A program made the translations under genes and the position numbers. Below the pieces are notes generated by a model, which was given only the letters and a program-made list of their open reading frames with translations, searched no databases and was not told where the DNA came from. 64,000 nucleotides of DNA from Flavonifractor sp052065355 (lineage in GTDB: Bacteria; Bacillota; Clostridia; Oscillospirales; Oscillospiraceae): contig NZ_JBQHUF010000001.1 of assembly GCF_052065355.1 (NCBI RefSeq), positions 434,001-498,000 of the forward strand, given 5' to 3'. Below, piece after piece: positions 17,154-25,222 of this stretch (positions within the stretch are counted from its first letter, which is position 1; every line of letters begins with the position of its first letter).

Positions 17154-18047
17154 TCAGGCGCTGAGCAGGCCCAGCTTCAGCATGGACTGGCGCAGTGTCT
17201 CCAGGGGACCGTTCGTCATATCACACAGCGGCAGACGGAGGGAGCCGACCCCATAGCCCGCCAGGTTCATAGCAGCCTTGATAGGAATCGGATTGACCTC
17301 CAGGAACAGCGCATCAATAAAATCCATGTACTTGAGCTGGAGCTGAGAGGCCTCATGGAAGCGGCCGTCCAGGCACAGGTGAGTCATCTGGACCATGACC
17401 TCCGGAGCGATGTTGGCCACTACGGAAATCACGCCCTTGGCACCCAGACTCATCATAGGCACCACCTGGTCGTCATTGCCCGACCAGATGTAGAAATCGT
17501 CGCCGCAGATGGCACGGGTATGAGCCAGCAGGGAAAAGTTGCCGCTGGCCTCCTTGACGCCGTTGATGCGGGGATGCTGGGAGAGAACGCGGTAGGTCTC
17601 AGCGGTAAAGGATACGCCGGTCCGGGACGGAACGTTATAGAGAATCACGGGAAGTTCCGTCCGGTCGGCTATGTATTCGTAATGCTTGATGAGGCCGGTC
17701 TGAGACGCCTTGTTGTAATAGGGAGTTACATGGAGCAGGGCGTCGGCTCCGGAGTCCTCCGCATGCTGGGACAGGTAGACGGCAGCGGAAGTATCGTTGC
17801 TTCCCGCGCCGGCAATGACCTTGACCCGGTGGTTGACGTGCTTGACACAGTACTCTACCACGGCGATGTGCTCCCGGATAGTAAGGGTGGAGCACTCACC
17901 GGTGGTGCCGCAGACGCAGATAGCGTCCACACCGCGCTGGATCTGCTCGTCGATAATGCGGCCGAACAGGTCATAGTTGACAGCGCCGCTCTCGTCAAAC
18001 GGAGTTATAATAGCGGAACAGGCTCCGGTAAAAACAGGCTCTCGCAT
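17154..18047 (-). CDS. dapA: 4-hydroxy-tetrahydrodipicolinate synthase
   Basis: 297-residue TIM-barrel aldolase that condenses pyruvate with aspartate semialdehyde. The Schiff-base lysine is Lys165 (NGVKEASGN). Tyr137 (ILYNVPSRTG) and the GTTGE loop (47-51) are in place. I start at ATG 18047, preceded by AAGGAGG about 11 bases upstream; a longer in-frame version from 18086 would overlap asd. Confidence 0.96.
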   Translation of the reverse strand: MREPVFTGACSAIITPFDESGAVNYDLFGRIIDEQIQRGVDAICVCGTTGECSTLTIREHIAVVEYCVKHVNHRVKVIAGAGSNDTSAAVYLSQHAEDSGADALLHVTPYYNKASQTGLIKHYEYIADRTELPVILYNVPSRTGVSFTAETYRVLSQHPRINGVKEASGNFSLLAHTRAICGDDFYIWSGNDDQVVPMMSLGAKGVISVVANIAPEVMVQMTHLCLDGRFHEASQLQLKYMDFIDALFLEVNPIPIKAAMNLAGYGVGSLRLPLCDMTNGPLETLRQSMLKLGLLSA

Positions 18048-18055
18048 AATATGGG

Positions 18056-19141
18056 TTACCTCCTTAAAATGTAACCCTCCGCGCACAGAAGCTCGGCAAG
18101 AAGGACTGCGCCGCCCGCGGCGCCGCGAAGGGTATTGTGGGACAGGCAGACGAACTTGTAGTCGTACTGCGTGTCGGGACGCAGGCGGCCGATGCAGACC
18201 GCCATACCGTTCTCAGTCATCCGATCCATGCGGGTCTGAGGACGGTCGGGCTCCTCAAAGTAGTGCAGGAACTGCTTGGGAGCGGAGGGCAGGGCCAGCT
18301 CCTGGGGCCGGCCGGAGAAATTTGCCCAGATATCTTTGATTTCATCCATGGAAGGTTTGTTCTGGAAGCGGACAAATACGGCGGCCATGTGGCCATTGGA
18401 GACGGGTACCCGCAGGCACTGGGCAGTGATGGCGGGAGAGTCGGCATTGACGATCACACCGTTCTCTACCTTGCCCCACAGCTTCATGGGCTCCTGCTCG
18501 CTCTTCTCCTCCTCGCCGCCGATATAGGGAATCAGATTGTCCACCATCTCCGGCCAGGTCTCAAAGGTCTTGCCCGCGCCGGAGATCGCCTGGTAGGTGC
18601 ATACCAGCACCTGATCCAGGCCGAAGCCGCGCAGGGGGTGCAGGGCGGGAACATAACTCTGGAGGGAGCAGTTGGACTTGACAGCCACGAACCCGCGCTC
18701 CACCCCCAGTCGCTTTCGCTGGGCCTCTATCACTTTGATATGTTCGGGATTGATCTCAGGCACCACCATGGGCACGTCGGGAGTCCAGCGGTGGGCAGAG
18801 TTATTGGAGACCACAGGGCACTCGTGCTTGGCATAGGCCTCCTCCAGTGCCTTGATCTCCTCTTTCTTCATGTCAACGGCGGAAAAGACAAAATCCACCT
18901 GAGCGGTAATAGTCTCGATGTCGTCAGTAGCGTTGAGTACCACCAGATTTTTGGCGCACTCAGGCATGGGCGTCTCCAGAGCCCAGCGGTTGCCAATGGC
19001 TTCGGCATAGGTCTTGCCCGCGGAACGGCTGCTGGCCGCCACGGCGGTAAGCTCAAACCAGGGATGATTCTCCAGCAGTGTGACAAAACGCTGTCCCACC
19101 ATACCGGTAGCTCCGATCACGCCAACTTTGTACTTTTCCAT
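18056..19141 (-). CDS. asd: Aspartate-semialdehyde dehydrogenase, archaeal/type-2-like
   Basis: 361-residue NADP-dependent enzyme reducing aspartyl phosphate. N-terminal GATGMVGQRF (10-19); catalytic Cys158 in KSNCSLQ. The length and the motif RFVTLLENHPWFEL resemble the archaeal-type subclass common in Clostridia. The start is ATG 19141; the in-frame ATG at 19156 has no better RBS. It is the first gene after the lysine riboswitch. Confidence 0.95.
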   Translation of the reverse strand: MEKYKVGVIGATGMVGQRFVTLLENHPWFELTAVAASSRSAGKTYAEAIGNRWALETPMPECAKNLVVLNATDDIETITAQVDFVFSAVDMKKEEIKALEEAYAKHECPVVSNNSAHRWTPDVPMVVPEINPEHIKVIEAQRKRLGVERGFVAVKSNCSLQSYVPALHPLRGFGLDQVLVCTYQAISGAGKTFETWPEMVDNLIPYIGGEEEKSEQEPMKLWGKVENGVIVNADSPAITAQCLRVPVSNGHMAAVFVRFQNKPSMDEIKDIWANFSGRPQELALPSAPKQFLHYFEEPDRPQTRMDRMTENGMAVCIGRLRPDTQYDYKFVCLSHNTLRGAAGGAVLLAELLCAEGYILRR

Positions 19142-19216
19142 GCTCAATACCTCCATTGTTCCTCTCCAGCCTATTCCGGTCCCTGCTTGTTTGAGACCAA
19201 AAAACGGGCTGGGGGT

Positions 19217-19255
19217 AAAAAGAAAATCAGCAGTTTACAGAACTGCTGATTTTGT
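19217..19255 (-). terminator. Riboswitch expression-platform terminator
   Basis: Read on the minus strand, AAAATCAGCAGTT pairs with AACTGCTGATTTT around a short loop and is followed by TTTTT. It lies between the lysine aptamer and asd, the expected place for lysine-dependent termination. Confidence 0.85.
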
Positions 19256-19300
19256 ACTATAATGACAGGGACAGACTGCCCCCGACAATATCCTCCAAAA

Positions 19301-19472
19301 GCAGACAGCGCTCCGCCGCAGCTGCGGCGACAGCCGAACAGCTCTTAACTGAACGGCCAGGCGGCGCTTTCGTCGGGAAGGCGTCCCTTCGGCGGCGCAC
19401 CCTTTCGCGCGGTTCTCCGGGCCCGATCGCCCTCCCCGCGCTACTTTTGAACAGCCGCGACCTCTATCCTGC
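19301..19472 (-). ncRNA. Lysine riboswitch (L box) aptamer
   Basis: On the minus strand, conserved lysine-aptamer blocks occur in order: GATAGAGGTCGCG, TTCAAAAGTAG, GGAGAACC, GAAAGGG, GCCGAAGG, CTGGCCGT, a GCTGTTCGGCTGTC segment and the closing GGAGCGCTGTCTGC. Spacing and order match the lysC leader class. The downstream asd-dapA-dapB genes are lysine synthesis enzymes, so lysine should switch them off through the adjacent terminator. Confidence 0.92.
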
Positions 19473-19507
19473 AAAATGAATTGCAATTTTGCTATGTAGT
19501 TTGTGAA

Positions 19508-19537
19508 ATTGTACCACAAGTTTAGTCGGAGTGTCAA
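19508..19537 (-). promoter_or_regulatory. Promoter of the lysine riboswitch/asd operon
   Basis: On the minus strand TTGACA (19532-19537) and TACAAT (19508-19513) are 18 bases apart, about 35 bases before the aptamer. Confidence 0.75.
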
Positions 19538-19563
19538 CGAAAGTGAGTTGAGAAAATTACCAA

Positions 19564-21258
19564 ATGAAACGATCCCTGAAGAAAAGATTTGTGCAGTTTG
19601 CGGCGGCGGCCCTGTCCTGCGCACTGTTGGTCGCCCTTCCTGTCGGCAGAACGCAAGCTGCTTCTGTGGCAGTGGACCCCACGATTCGTGTGGGACTGTT
19701 TTACGGAAGTACCGCTCTGCCCGGAGCCAATCTGCTCAACGATGTGGGCAGCGGTTATCGGATGGGCTATTATGATTCCAACCGAGTCTTTCAGCAGTTG
19801 GCGCAGACAAGTGAGACTGCCATCTCTGTGGTCAAGACCCAGAACGTCTATTATGGAACTGTAGGTAACTGGTCGGGCTACTATGATACCATTACTTCCA
19901 ATATCGCGGTAGGCTGCTATCATCTGAAGCTGCCCGATACCTATAGTACCTATGAGCAGGCCGCGGCAGCTGCATCCCAATGGTCTGGCGGCTTTGTAGC
20001 TTGGGTGGACGGCAGTTATCAGGTGCGGGTGGGCGCTTATACGGATAGTGCCTCTGCGCAGGCGGCCCAGACTGCGCTTGGATTGACAAACGCCACGATC
20101 ACCGGCACTTCCAGCGCCGGAGTTTCTGTTGTAAAGACTGGGACCAGCCAGATTCTGTTCCAATTTGACAGTACCAGCGGCCTGTGCCTGGGCATCAAGC
20201 CCGGACTGAACGACAGCGTAAAAACGGAAACGATCTTCCGGGGCAATACCTATTATGGTGGTTTCCAGTATCGGCGGGTCGGCGGCGGCAACCTGACGGT
20301 GAGCAACGTGATTTCCCTTGAGGACTACGTACAAGGCGTGATTGTGGAGGAAATGAGCGCATCCTGGCCTCTGGAGGCGCTGAAGGCTCAGGCAGTATGC
20401 GCCCGCACCTATGCTTATCGGAACTACGTGGCACAAAAGCACAGCAGTCAGGGCTTTGACCTGTGCAATGCCACCCATTGTCAGGCGTACAGCGGCATGG
20501 ACAGCGTGACTGCCGCGGGCAGCCGGGCCGTGACCGAGACCAGGGGAGAGTACCTGTGGTACAACGGATCTCTGATCGATGCAGTTTATTCCTCCCACGA
20601 CGGCGGGGCCACGGAGAGCGCAGTTAATGTCTGGGGCAGCGATGTACCTTACCTGATCGGCAAGGAGGACCCCTATGAGGCTTCTGTGTCCAGCAAGGTC
20701 CCTAATTATAACTGGACTGTGACCTATACTGCCCAGGAGCTTACCGATCTGCTCAACTCCAAGGGATATGTCAACTCCGGTATCGTGGATTTCCGGGTGA
20801 CCAAGACAAGTCCGACCGGCAACGCCATTGAGATCACCTTTACCGACTCCAGCGGTAAGAGCTGGAGCAAGATCCGGGACGATTGCCGTACTTTCCTGGG
20901 TCTGCGTTCCATCCACTATACCGTCTCCAGCAGCGGAGGCACTTCCTCCGGTTATGCGGTCAACGGAAGCGGCGTGCTCAGCTCTCTGACCGGAGCTTAT
21001 GCCATCGACGGCAGCGGCAGTACGGCAGCTCTGACAGACGGCAGCGTATATGCCATTGGAGGAGACGGAACAGTCTCCCAAGTCAAGCCCTCCGCTTCCA
21101 CTGGCAGCGGATCCACTGTGTTTACCATTACCGGCTCCGGCTGGGGCCATAACGTGGGCATGAGCCAATGGGGAGCCTATGCCATGGCCCAGCAGGGGTA
21201 TACTTATAAGGATATTCTTAGTTTCTACTACACTGGAATCGAGGTGCGCCAGCCATAA
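19564..21258 (+). CDS. SpoIID/LytB-domain protein with SPOR domain
   Basis: 564-residue secreted protein. It has a signal peptide (about 1-33, ending GRTQAA), a SPOR-like peptidoglycan-binding repeat (about 118-175) and a SpoIID lytic transglycosylase-type domain from about 225. That domain shows LEDYVQGVIVEEMSASWP, LKAQAVCARTYAY, CNATHCQAYSG and SSHDGGATE. A Ser/Gly-rich insert (about 455-520) precedes the closing block GWGHNVGMSQWGAYAMAQ. SpoIID itself is shorter and membrane-anchored and acts in engulfment; this larger form may remodel the wall in sporulation or growth. No strong SD precedes ATG 19564. Confidence 0.85.
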   Translation: MKRSLKKRFVQFAAAALSCALLVALPVGRTQAASVAVDPTIRVGLFYGSTALPGANLLNDVGSGYRMGYYDSNRVFQQLAQTSETAISVVKTQNVYYGTVGNWSGYYDTITSNIAVGCYHLKLPDTYSTYEQAAAAASQWSGGFVAWVDGSYQVRVGAYTDSASAQAAQTALGLTNATITGTSSAGVSVVKTGTSQILFQFDSTSGLCLGIKPGLNDSVKTETIFRGNTYYGGFQYRRVGGGNLTVSNVISLEDYVQGVIVEEMSASWPLEALKAQAVCARTYAYRNYVAQKHSSQGFDLCNATHCQAYSGMDSVTAAGSRAVTETRGEYLWYNGSLIDAVYSSHDGGATESAVNVWGSDVPYLIGKEDPYEASVSSKVPNYNWTVTYTAQELTDLLNSKGYVNSGIVDFRVTKTSPTGNAIEITFTDSSGKSWSKIRDDCRTFLGLRSIHYTVSSSGGTSSGYAVNGSGVLSSLTGAYAIDGSGSTAALTDGSVYAIGGDGTVSQVKPSASTGSGSTVFTITGSGWGHNVGMSQWGAYAMAQQGYTYKDILSFYYTGIEVRQP

Positions 21259-22286
21259 AAACCGCAGATTTTGACTTTTACCTGCCCGATGAACTGATCG
21301 CGCAGACCCCTCTGGAGCGCCGGGATGCCTCCCGGCTGTTGGTGCTGAACAAGCACACCGGGGCTACCAAGCATATGCATTTTTACGAACTGCCCAGCCT
21401 GCTGCGTCCCGGAGACTGTTTGGTACTCAACGACTCCCGGGTACTTCCGGCTCGCCTGATTGGCCACCGGGAACCGGGCGGGGGTGCCGTGGAGGTGCTC
21501 CTGCTCATCGATCGCGGAAACAAGACCTGGGAGTGCCTGGTCCGTCCCGGCCGCAAAATGAAGCCAGGCACCAGAGTTTCTTTCGGAGACGGCACACTTA
21601 CTGCTGAAGTTACCGAAGTGCTGGAGGGCGGTAACCGTTTGGTCCGTTTCGAGTACGAGGGAATTTTTTTGGAAAAGCTGGAACAGCTGGGTAAGATGCC
21701 TCTGCCGCCCTATATCAAAGCGGAACTCCAGGATCCGGAGCGCTACCAGACCGTCTACTCCCGTGAGGTAGGCTCTGCCGCCGCGCCCACCGCCGGACTC
21801 CACTTTACCAAAGAGCTGCTCAAGCAGGTGGAGGATATGGGTGTGCGCCTGGCCTATGTGACACTCCATGTTGGTCTGGGTACCTTCCGTCCCGTGAAGG
21901 AAGAGGATATTCTGGATCACGAGATGCACTCGGAATACTGCATGATCTCTGCCGAGACAGCAGAGATCATCAACCGCACCAAGCGGGAAGGCGGACGGGT
22001 GATCTGTGTGGGTACCACCTCCTGCCGGACCATTGAGTCCTGGGCAGCGGAGGACGGCACATTAAAAGAAAGCGCCGGTTGGACCAACATCTTCATCTAC
22101 CCTGGTTATCGCTTCAAGGTGTTGGACTGCCTGATCACCAATTTCCATCTGCCGGAGTCCACCCTTATCATGTTGGTGTCCGCTTTGGCGGGCCGAGAGC
22201 ATATCCTGGCCGCTTATAAGGAGGCAGTGGATATGAAGTACCGCTTTTTCTCCTTCGGTGACGCTATGTTCATCACATCTGACTGA
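21255..22286 (+). CDS. queA: S-adenosylmethionine:tRNA ribosyltransferase-isomerase, apparent ATA start
   Basis: Enzyme of queuosine synthesis that adds the epoxycyclopentane precursor to preQ1-tRNA. The reading frame contains the full family N-terminus (KTADFDFYLPDELIAQTP), VLNDSRVLPARL, AAPTAGLHFT and GTTSCRTIES. No ATG, GTG or TTG lies before 21339, and a start there loses about 28 conserved residues. The family start falls on ATA 21255, overlapping the previous stop as ATAA, with GAGGT nine bases upstream. From there the length is 343 residues, typical. Convergent overlap of 14 bases with the next minus-strand gene. Confidence 0.9.
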   Translation: MKTADFDFYLPDELIAQTPLERRDASRLLVLNKHTGATKHMHFYELPSLLRPGDCLVLNDSRVLPARLIGHREPGGGAVEVLLLIDRGNKTWECLVRPGRKMKPGTRVSFGDGTLTAEVTEVLEGGNRLVRFEYEGIFLEKLEQLGKMPLPPYIKAELQDPERYQTVYSREVGSAAAPTAGLHFTKELLKQVEDMGVRLAYVTLHVGLGTFRPVKEEDILDHEMHSEYCMISAETAEIINRTKREGGRVICVGTTSCRTIESWAAEDGTLKESAGWTNIFIYPGYRFKVLDCLITNFHLPESTLIMLVSALAGREHILAAYKEAVDMKYRFFSFGDAMFITSD

Positions 22287-23346
22287 GCAGCGCAACATTG
22301 CCCGCTAGACGCTGATCGGTAGGGGAGAGAGCCAGGGCTTTCCGGGCCTCCTCCAGGGCCAGAGCGGTACGCCCCGTATGAAAATAGGCCTGGCAGCGCA
22401 GGTCATGAGGCAGTGGGCCCCAGGGCTCCGCTTCACAAATGTAGCTGTCTGGCCGCACGGTAATGGCCAGCGCACAGCCAGTAAAATAGAGCACGCCCTC
22501 CCAGTCTTCCTGCTGGTAGAGCATTTGCGCCATTTCTATCCAGGGTTCCCGCAGATGGGGAGCCTGGGCAATGGCCTGGAAGAGCCAATTTCTGGCCTGC
22601 TCCGGTTCGCCTTTTTCAAGGTAGGACCTGGCAATGTAACGCATGGATGCGGCCCGTTCATCGGCCCAGGTAGCTGACGGCATGGCCAAATGGCGCTTCA
22701 AGGTGGCAATACAGTCATCCCAGCGTCTGTAAAACATATATTCCCGGCCCAGATAATGGACATTCCGGTCGTCATCCGGCGCTTCCTGAACAGAGAGCTC
22801 CAGCAGAGCCAGGTATTGTCCCCGTGATTTTGTGTGGTCTGGGAGGTGGTCCAGTTGGACCCCAACAGCCGTTACCATGGGCCCCGGGAGACCGGGGCCT
22901 TCCCATTGGAGCACTTCATGGACCGGATGGACCCAGCGGTAACCGTGGCGGCGATGAATCTTTTCAGACCAGAATACCACACCTTCGCTGCCGTCCGGCT
23001 GGAAGGACCAGGTGTAGCGGTAACGTGCCTGACCCGCCCTGGGGATCCAAGCAGTTTCCAAAGCCTGCCGCCAGCCGGGGTGAAACACCTCGTCAAGGTC
23101 GGTGCAGATACAGATATCTGTGTCCTCAGGCACCAATTCCAGGGAGCGGTTCCTGGCGGTATCAAAGCGCCATGGGTTGATCAATTCGGTGGCTACCGTG
23201 GCGCCCCGACTGCGGAGCAATTCAACGGTTTCGTCCGTGGAGCCGGTATCCAGCACGAACACCTGGTCTGCCTCAGACATGGAATCCATCCACCTATGAA
23301 CGAACTGTGCTTCATTTTTGCAGATGGCATATACTGCGACCTTCAT
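22273..23346 (-). CDS. Family 2 glycosyltransferase with TPR-like C-terminus
   Basis: 357-residue cytoplasmic enzyme. The N-terminal GT-A domain (about 1-200) has YAICKNEAQFVHRW, VLDTGSTDET and the DxD-type motif CTDLDEVFHPGW. The remainder (about 210-340) is helical with TPR-like repeats. It lies 64 bases downstream of the collagen-like gene on the same strand, with AGGAGG before ATG. By analogy to spore collagen-like proteins whose glycosyltransferase is encoded next door, it may glycosylate the Thr-rich collagen region (inference). Confidence 0.85.
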   Translation of the reverse strand: MKVAVYAICKNEAQFVHRWMDSMSEADQVFVLDTGSTDETVELLRSRGATVATELINPWRFDTARNRSLELVPEDTDICICTDLDEVFHPGWRQALETAWIPRAGQARYRYTWSFQPDGSEGVVFWSEKIHRRHGYRWVHPVHEVLQWEGPGLPGPMVTAVGVQLDHLPDHTKSRGQYLALLELSVQEAPDDDRNVHYLGREYMFYRRWDDCIATLKRHLAMPSATWADERAASMRYIARSYLEKGEPEQARNWLFQAIAQAPHLREPWIEMAQMLYQQEDWEGVLYFTGCALAITVRPDSYICEAEPWGPLPHDLRCQAYFHTGRTALALEEARKALALSPTDQRLAGNVALLSQM

Positions 23347-23373
23347 AGCAACCTCCTGTTTCCGTCATGCTTG

Positions 23374-23402
23374 GAAAGCCGGGCCCTGAAGGCCCGGCTT
23401 TC
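23374..23402. repeat. Strong hairpin between collagen-like gene and glycosyltransferase
   Basis: Twelve-base perfect inverted repeat GAAAGCCGGGCC / GGCCCGGCTTTC with a five-base loop. In the minus-strand direction no T run follows, so it is a weak terminator or a processing/stability element that could lower glycosyltransferase expression relative to the collagen-like gene. Confidence 0.7.
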
Positions 23403-23410
23403 TGCGCTTT

Positions 23411-24721
23411 TTAAGAAGAAAGATCTCCCAGTCTGGTTATATTGAGTGTAATCGCGCTGGGGGTATTGTCCGCGCCCTGAGGAACGACCTGCAGGGTGGT
23501 GGGAACTTTGGAAATGGAGAGCGGAATGGAAAACGAGATGGGTACGCTCTCTGTGCTGTTCTGGAAGTTATGAGGAATAGATGCGCCCGGAACAACAGAG
23601 CCATCCTGCTGCAGAGATGTGACGATATTGACCGGGAATTCGGAATTGGGGCTGGCTGACAGTACACCATGAAAATCGGCCTGATACAGGCCAGGCTGAT
23701 TGATGGTAAAGCTCCCGCTTCCAGCCGTATGGGAGATCGCATCTCCGGTGGTGACTCCGTTTCGGTCAAACAGCATGGGAGAACTGGAGGAAACAGGCTG
23801 ACTGGGGGTAGAATATGCAGAAAATAGGGAACTGGTCTGAGTTGTTCCCGTAGCGCCTTGGGGGCCAGTAGGGCCAGTGGGACCAGTAGGGCCGGTAGGA
23901 CCGGTGGGACCAGTTGCGCCAGCAGCGCCGGTAGGACCGGTGGGACCAGTCGCGCCAGCAGCGCCGGTAGGACCGGTGGGACCAGTCGCGCCAGCAGCGC
24001 CGGTAGGACCGGTGGGGCCAGTTGCGCCAGCAGTACCGGTAGGGCCGGTGGGGCCAGTTGCACCAGCAGCGCCGGTAGGACCAGTGGGACCAGTCGCGCC
24101 AGCAGCACCAGTAGGACCGGTGGGGCCAGTTGCACCAGCAGCGCCGGTAGGACCGGTGGGACCAGTTGCGCCAGCAGCACCAGTAGGACCGGTGGAGCCA
24201 GTTGCACCAGCAGCGCCGGTAGGACCGGTGGGACCAGTTGCGCCAGCGGCACCAGTAGGACCGGTGGGGCCAGTTGCACCAGCAGCGCCGGTAGGACCGG
24301 TGGGACCAGTTGCGCCAGCAGCACCGGTAGGGCCGGTTACACCATCGGGACCGGGAATGCCCTGGGGGCCGGTTGGGCCGACGGCGCCGTCTGGTCCAGG
24401 ATTACCCTGAGGGCCGGTAGGACCGGTGGGACCTGTTGCACCTGCGGGGCCAGTCGGACCAGGCGTAGCGGGTCCTGTGGGACCCGTGGGTCCTTGAGCT
24501 CCGGTGGGGCCAGTCGGACCGGGTGCGCCTGTTCCGGCAGGGCCGGTGGCACCGGTAGGACCAGTCGGTCCCGTGGCTCCTGTGGGCCCCATAGGTCCTG
24601 TGGGACCCGGAATAGGATGGGGAGGGGGACAGGGGGGCGGGCAGCAGCCCGGCGGACAGCAGCAGGCTGCGCCCTCTTGCTTCCGTTTCCACTCCCAATC
24701 AGTGGGATGATAGTGATTCAT
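23411..24721 (-). CDS. Collagen-like Gly-X-Thr repeat protein with C1q/BclA-like tail
   Basis: 436-residue protein. The N-terminus (1-37) has no signal peptide but a cysteine/proline cluster with six Cys between residues 20 and 31. Residues 38-293 are uninterrupted Gly-X-Y triplets dominated by GPT and GAT. Residues 294-436 form a beta-rich tail like BclA/C1q trimerisation heads. This architecture is typical of spore-surface filaments. Thr-rich triplets are potential O-glycosylation sites and the next gene is a glycosyltransferase. The start is ATG 24721 with AAAGGAG upstream. Spore location is inferred, not shown. Confidence 0.88.
   Translation of the reverse strand: MNHYHPTDWEWKRKQEGAACCCPPGCCPPPCPPPHPIPGPTGPMGPTGATGPTGPTGATGPAGTGAPGPTGPTGAQGPTGPTGPATPGPTGPAGATGPTGPTGPQGNPGPDGAVGPTGPQGIPGPDGVTGPTGAAGATGPTGPTGAAGATGPTGPTGAAGATGPTGPTGAAGATGSTGPTGAAGATGPTGPTGAAGATGPTGPTGAAGATGPTGPTGAAGATGPTGPTGTAGATGPTGPTGAAGATGPTGPTGAAGATGPTGPTGAAGATGPTGPTGPTGPTGPTGPQGATGTTQTSSLFSAYSTPSQPVSSSSPMLFDRNGVTTGDAISHTAGSGSFTINQPGLYQADFHGVLSASPNSEFPVNIVTSLQQDGSVVPGASIPHNFQNSTESVPISFSIPLSISKVPTTLQVVPQGADNTPSAITLNITRLGDLSS
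23891..24322 (-). repeat. 36-bp tandem repeat, about 12 units (collagen region)
   Basis: Twelve near-identical 36-base units, each encoding the 12-residue unit AAGATGPTGPTG with rare substitutions (one Ser for Pro, one Thr for Ala). Perfect codon phase keeps the collagen frame, so unit gain or loss would change length without frameshift. Flanking Gly-X-Y sequence is less regular. Confidence 0.9.
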
Positions 24722-24765
24722 GATATACTCCTTTATCCGCTTGGCTTGTGGGGATACCACATGAC

Positions 24766-24792
24766 AGCCTATGCCGCATACGAAAATAGTGT
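24766..24792 (-). promoter_or_regulatory. Possible SigK/SigE-like promoter of collagen-like gene
   Basis: On the minus strand CATAGGCT (24766-24773) fits the SigK -10 CATAnnnT and has AC 17 bases upstream. It lies 45 bases before the collagen-like start. The match is short and could occur by chance. Confidence 0.35.
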
Positions 24793-24809
24793 GCGGAAGC
24801 GAATGGGGG

Positions 24810-24838
24810 TTGACAAGGCTAACTGTAACTGATATAGT
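24810..24838 (+). promoter_or_regulatory. Promoter of the thioredoxin operon
   Basis: TTGACA (24810-24815), 17-base spacer and TATAGT (24833-24838). Confidence 0.85.
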
Positions 24839-24844
24839 TACAGT
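24822..24844 (+). promoter_or_regulatory. Palindromic operator overlapping the trx -10
   Basis: Perfect nine-base arms ACTGTAACT / AGTTACAGT around GATAT, covering the -10 element. A further half-site GTTACA is at 24864-24869. Such placement implies repression; the best candidate repressor is the Rrf2-family protein encoded third in this operon (inference). Confidence 0.7.
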
Positions 24845-24888
24845 ATAAATTGAAACTAAAAAAGTTACAAATGGAAAGGATGTTGAAT

Positions 24889-25203
24889 ATGACTCCCATT
24901 ACCATTACAAAAGAGAATTTTGAAACTGAGGTCCTTCGTTCCGAACTGCCGGTACTGGTAGACTTTTGGGCCCCTTGGTGCGGATACTGCCGCCGGATCT
25001 CCCCAGTGCTGGATCAACTGGCCCAGCAATATGACGGCCAGCTGATCGTTGGTAAGATCAACATTGACGAGCAGCCCGAGCTGGAGGAACAGTTTGGCGT
25101 GGAGATTATTCCTACTCTATTCCTGTTCCGGAATGGTGTGGCCAGTGAGCCCATCGTCAATCCCGGTTCCAAAGCTCAGATTGTAGAGTGGGCCGGTCTG
25201 TAA
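24889..25203 (+). CDS. trxA: Thioredoxin
   Basis: 104-residue cytoplasmic disulfide reductase. Active site is Cys31-Gly-Tyr-Cys34 (WCGYC instead of the usual WCGPC). The fold motifs PVLVDFWAPW and GVEIIPTLFLF, with cis-Pro, are present. The start is ATG 24889 with GAAAGGAT upstream; an in-frame TTG at 24850 lies inside the promoter region. First gene of trxA-trxB-Rrf2-CcdA/TlpA. Confidence 0.93.
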   Translation: MTPITITKENFETEVLRSELPVLVDFWAPWCGYCRRISPVLDQLAQQYDGQLIVGKINIDEQPELEEQFGVEIIPTLFLFRNGVASEPIVNPGSKAQIVEWAGL

Positions 25204-25222
25204 AGAAGGGAGCGGGAGCGAC

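Noticed and set aside
19258..19263. Plus-strand TATAAT as promoter for the SpoIID-like gene
   Set aside because: There is no acceptable -35 at 16-18 bases, it would yield a 300-base leader antisense to the riboswitch, and the sequence is part of the minus-strand terminator surroundings.
23891..24322. 36-bp repeats as a CRISPR array
   Set aside because: Units are contiguous with no unique spacers and keep a coding phase.
23858..24832. Long open reading frames on the plus strand over the collagen repeats
   Set aside because: They are Gly/Arg/Ser or Pro/Val/Ala repeats with no RBS. They arise because the 36-bp repeats contain no stop in several frames. The minus-strand reading gives Gly-X-Y triplets with a structured tail and a good SD.
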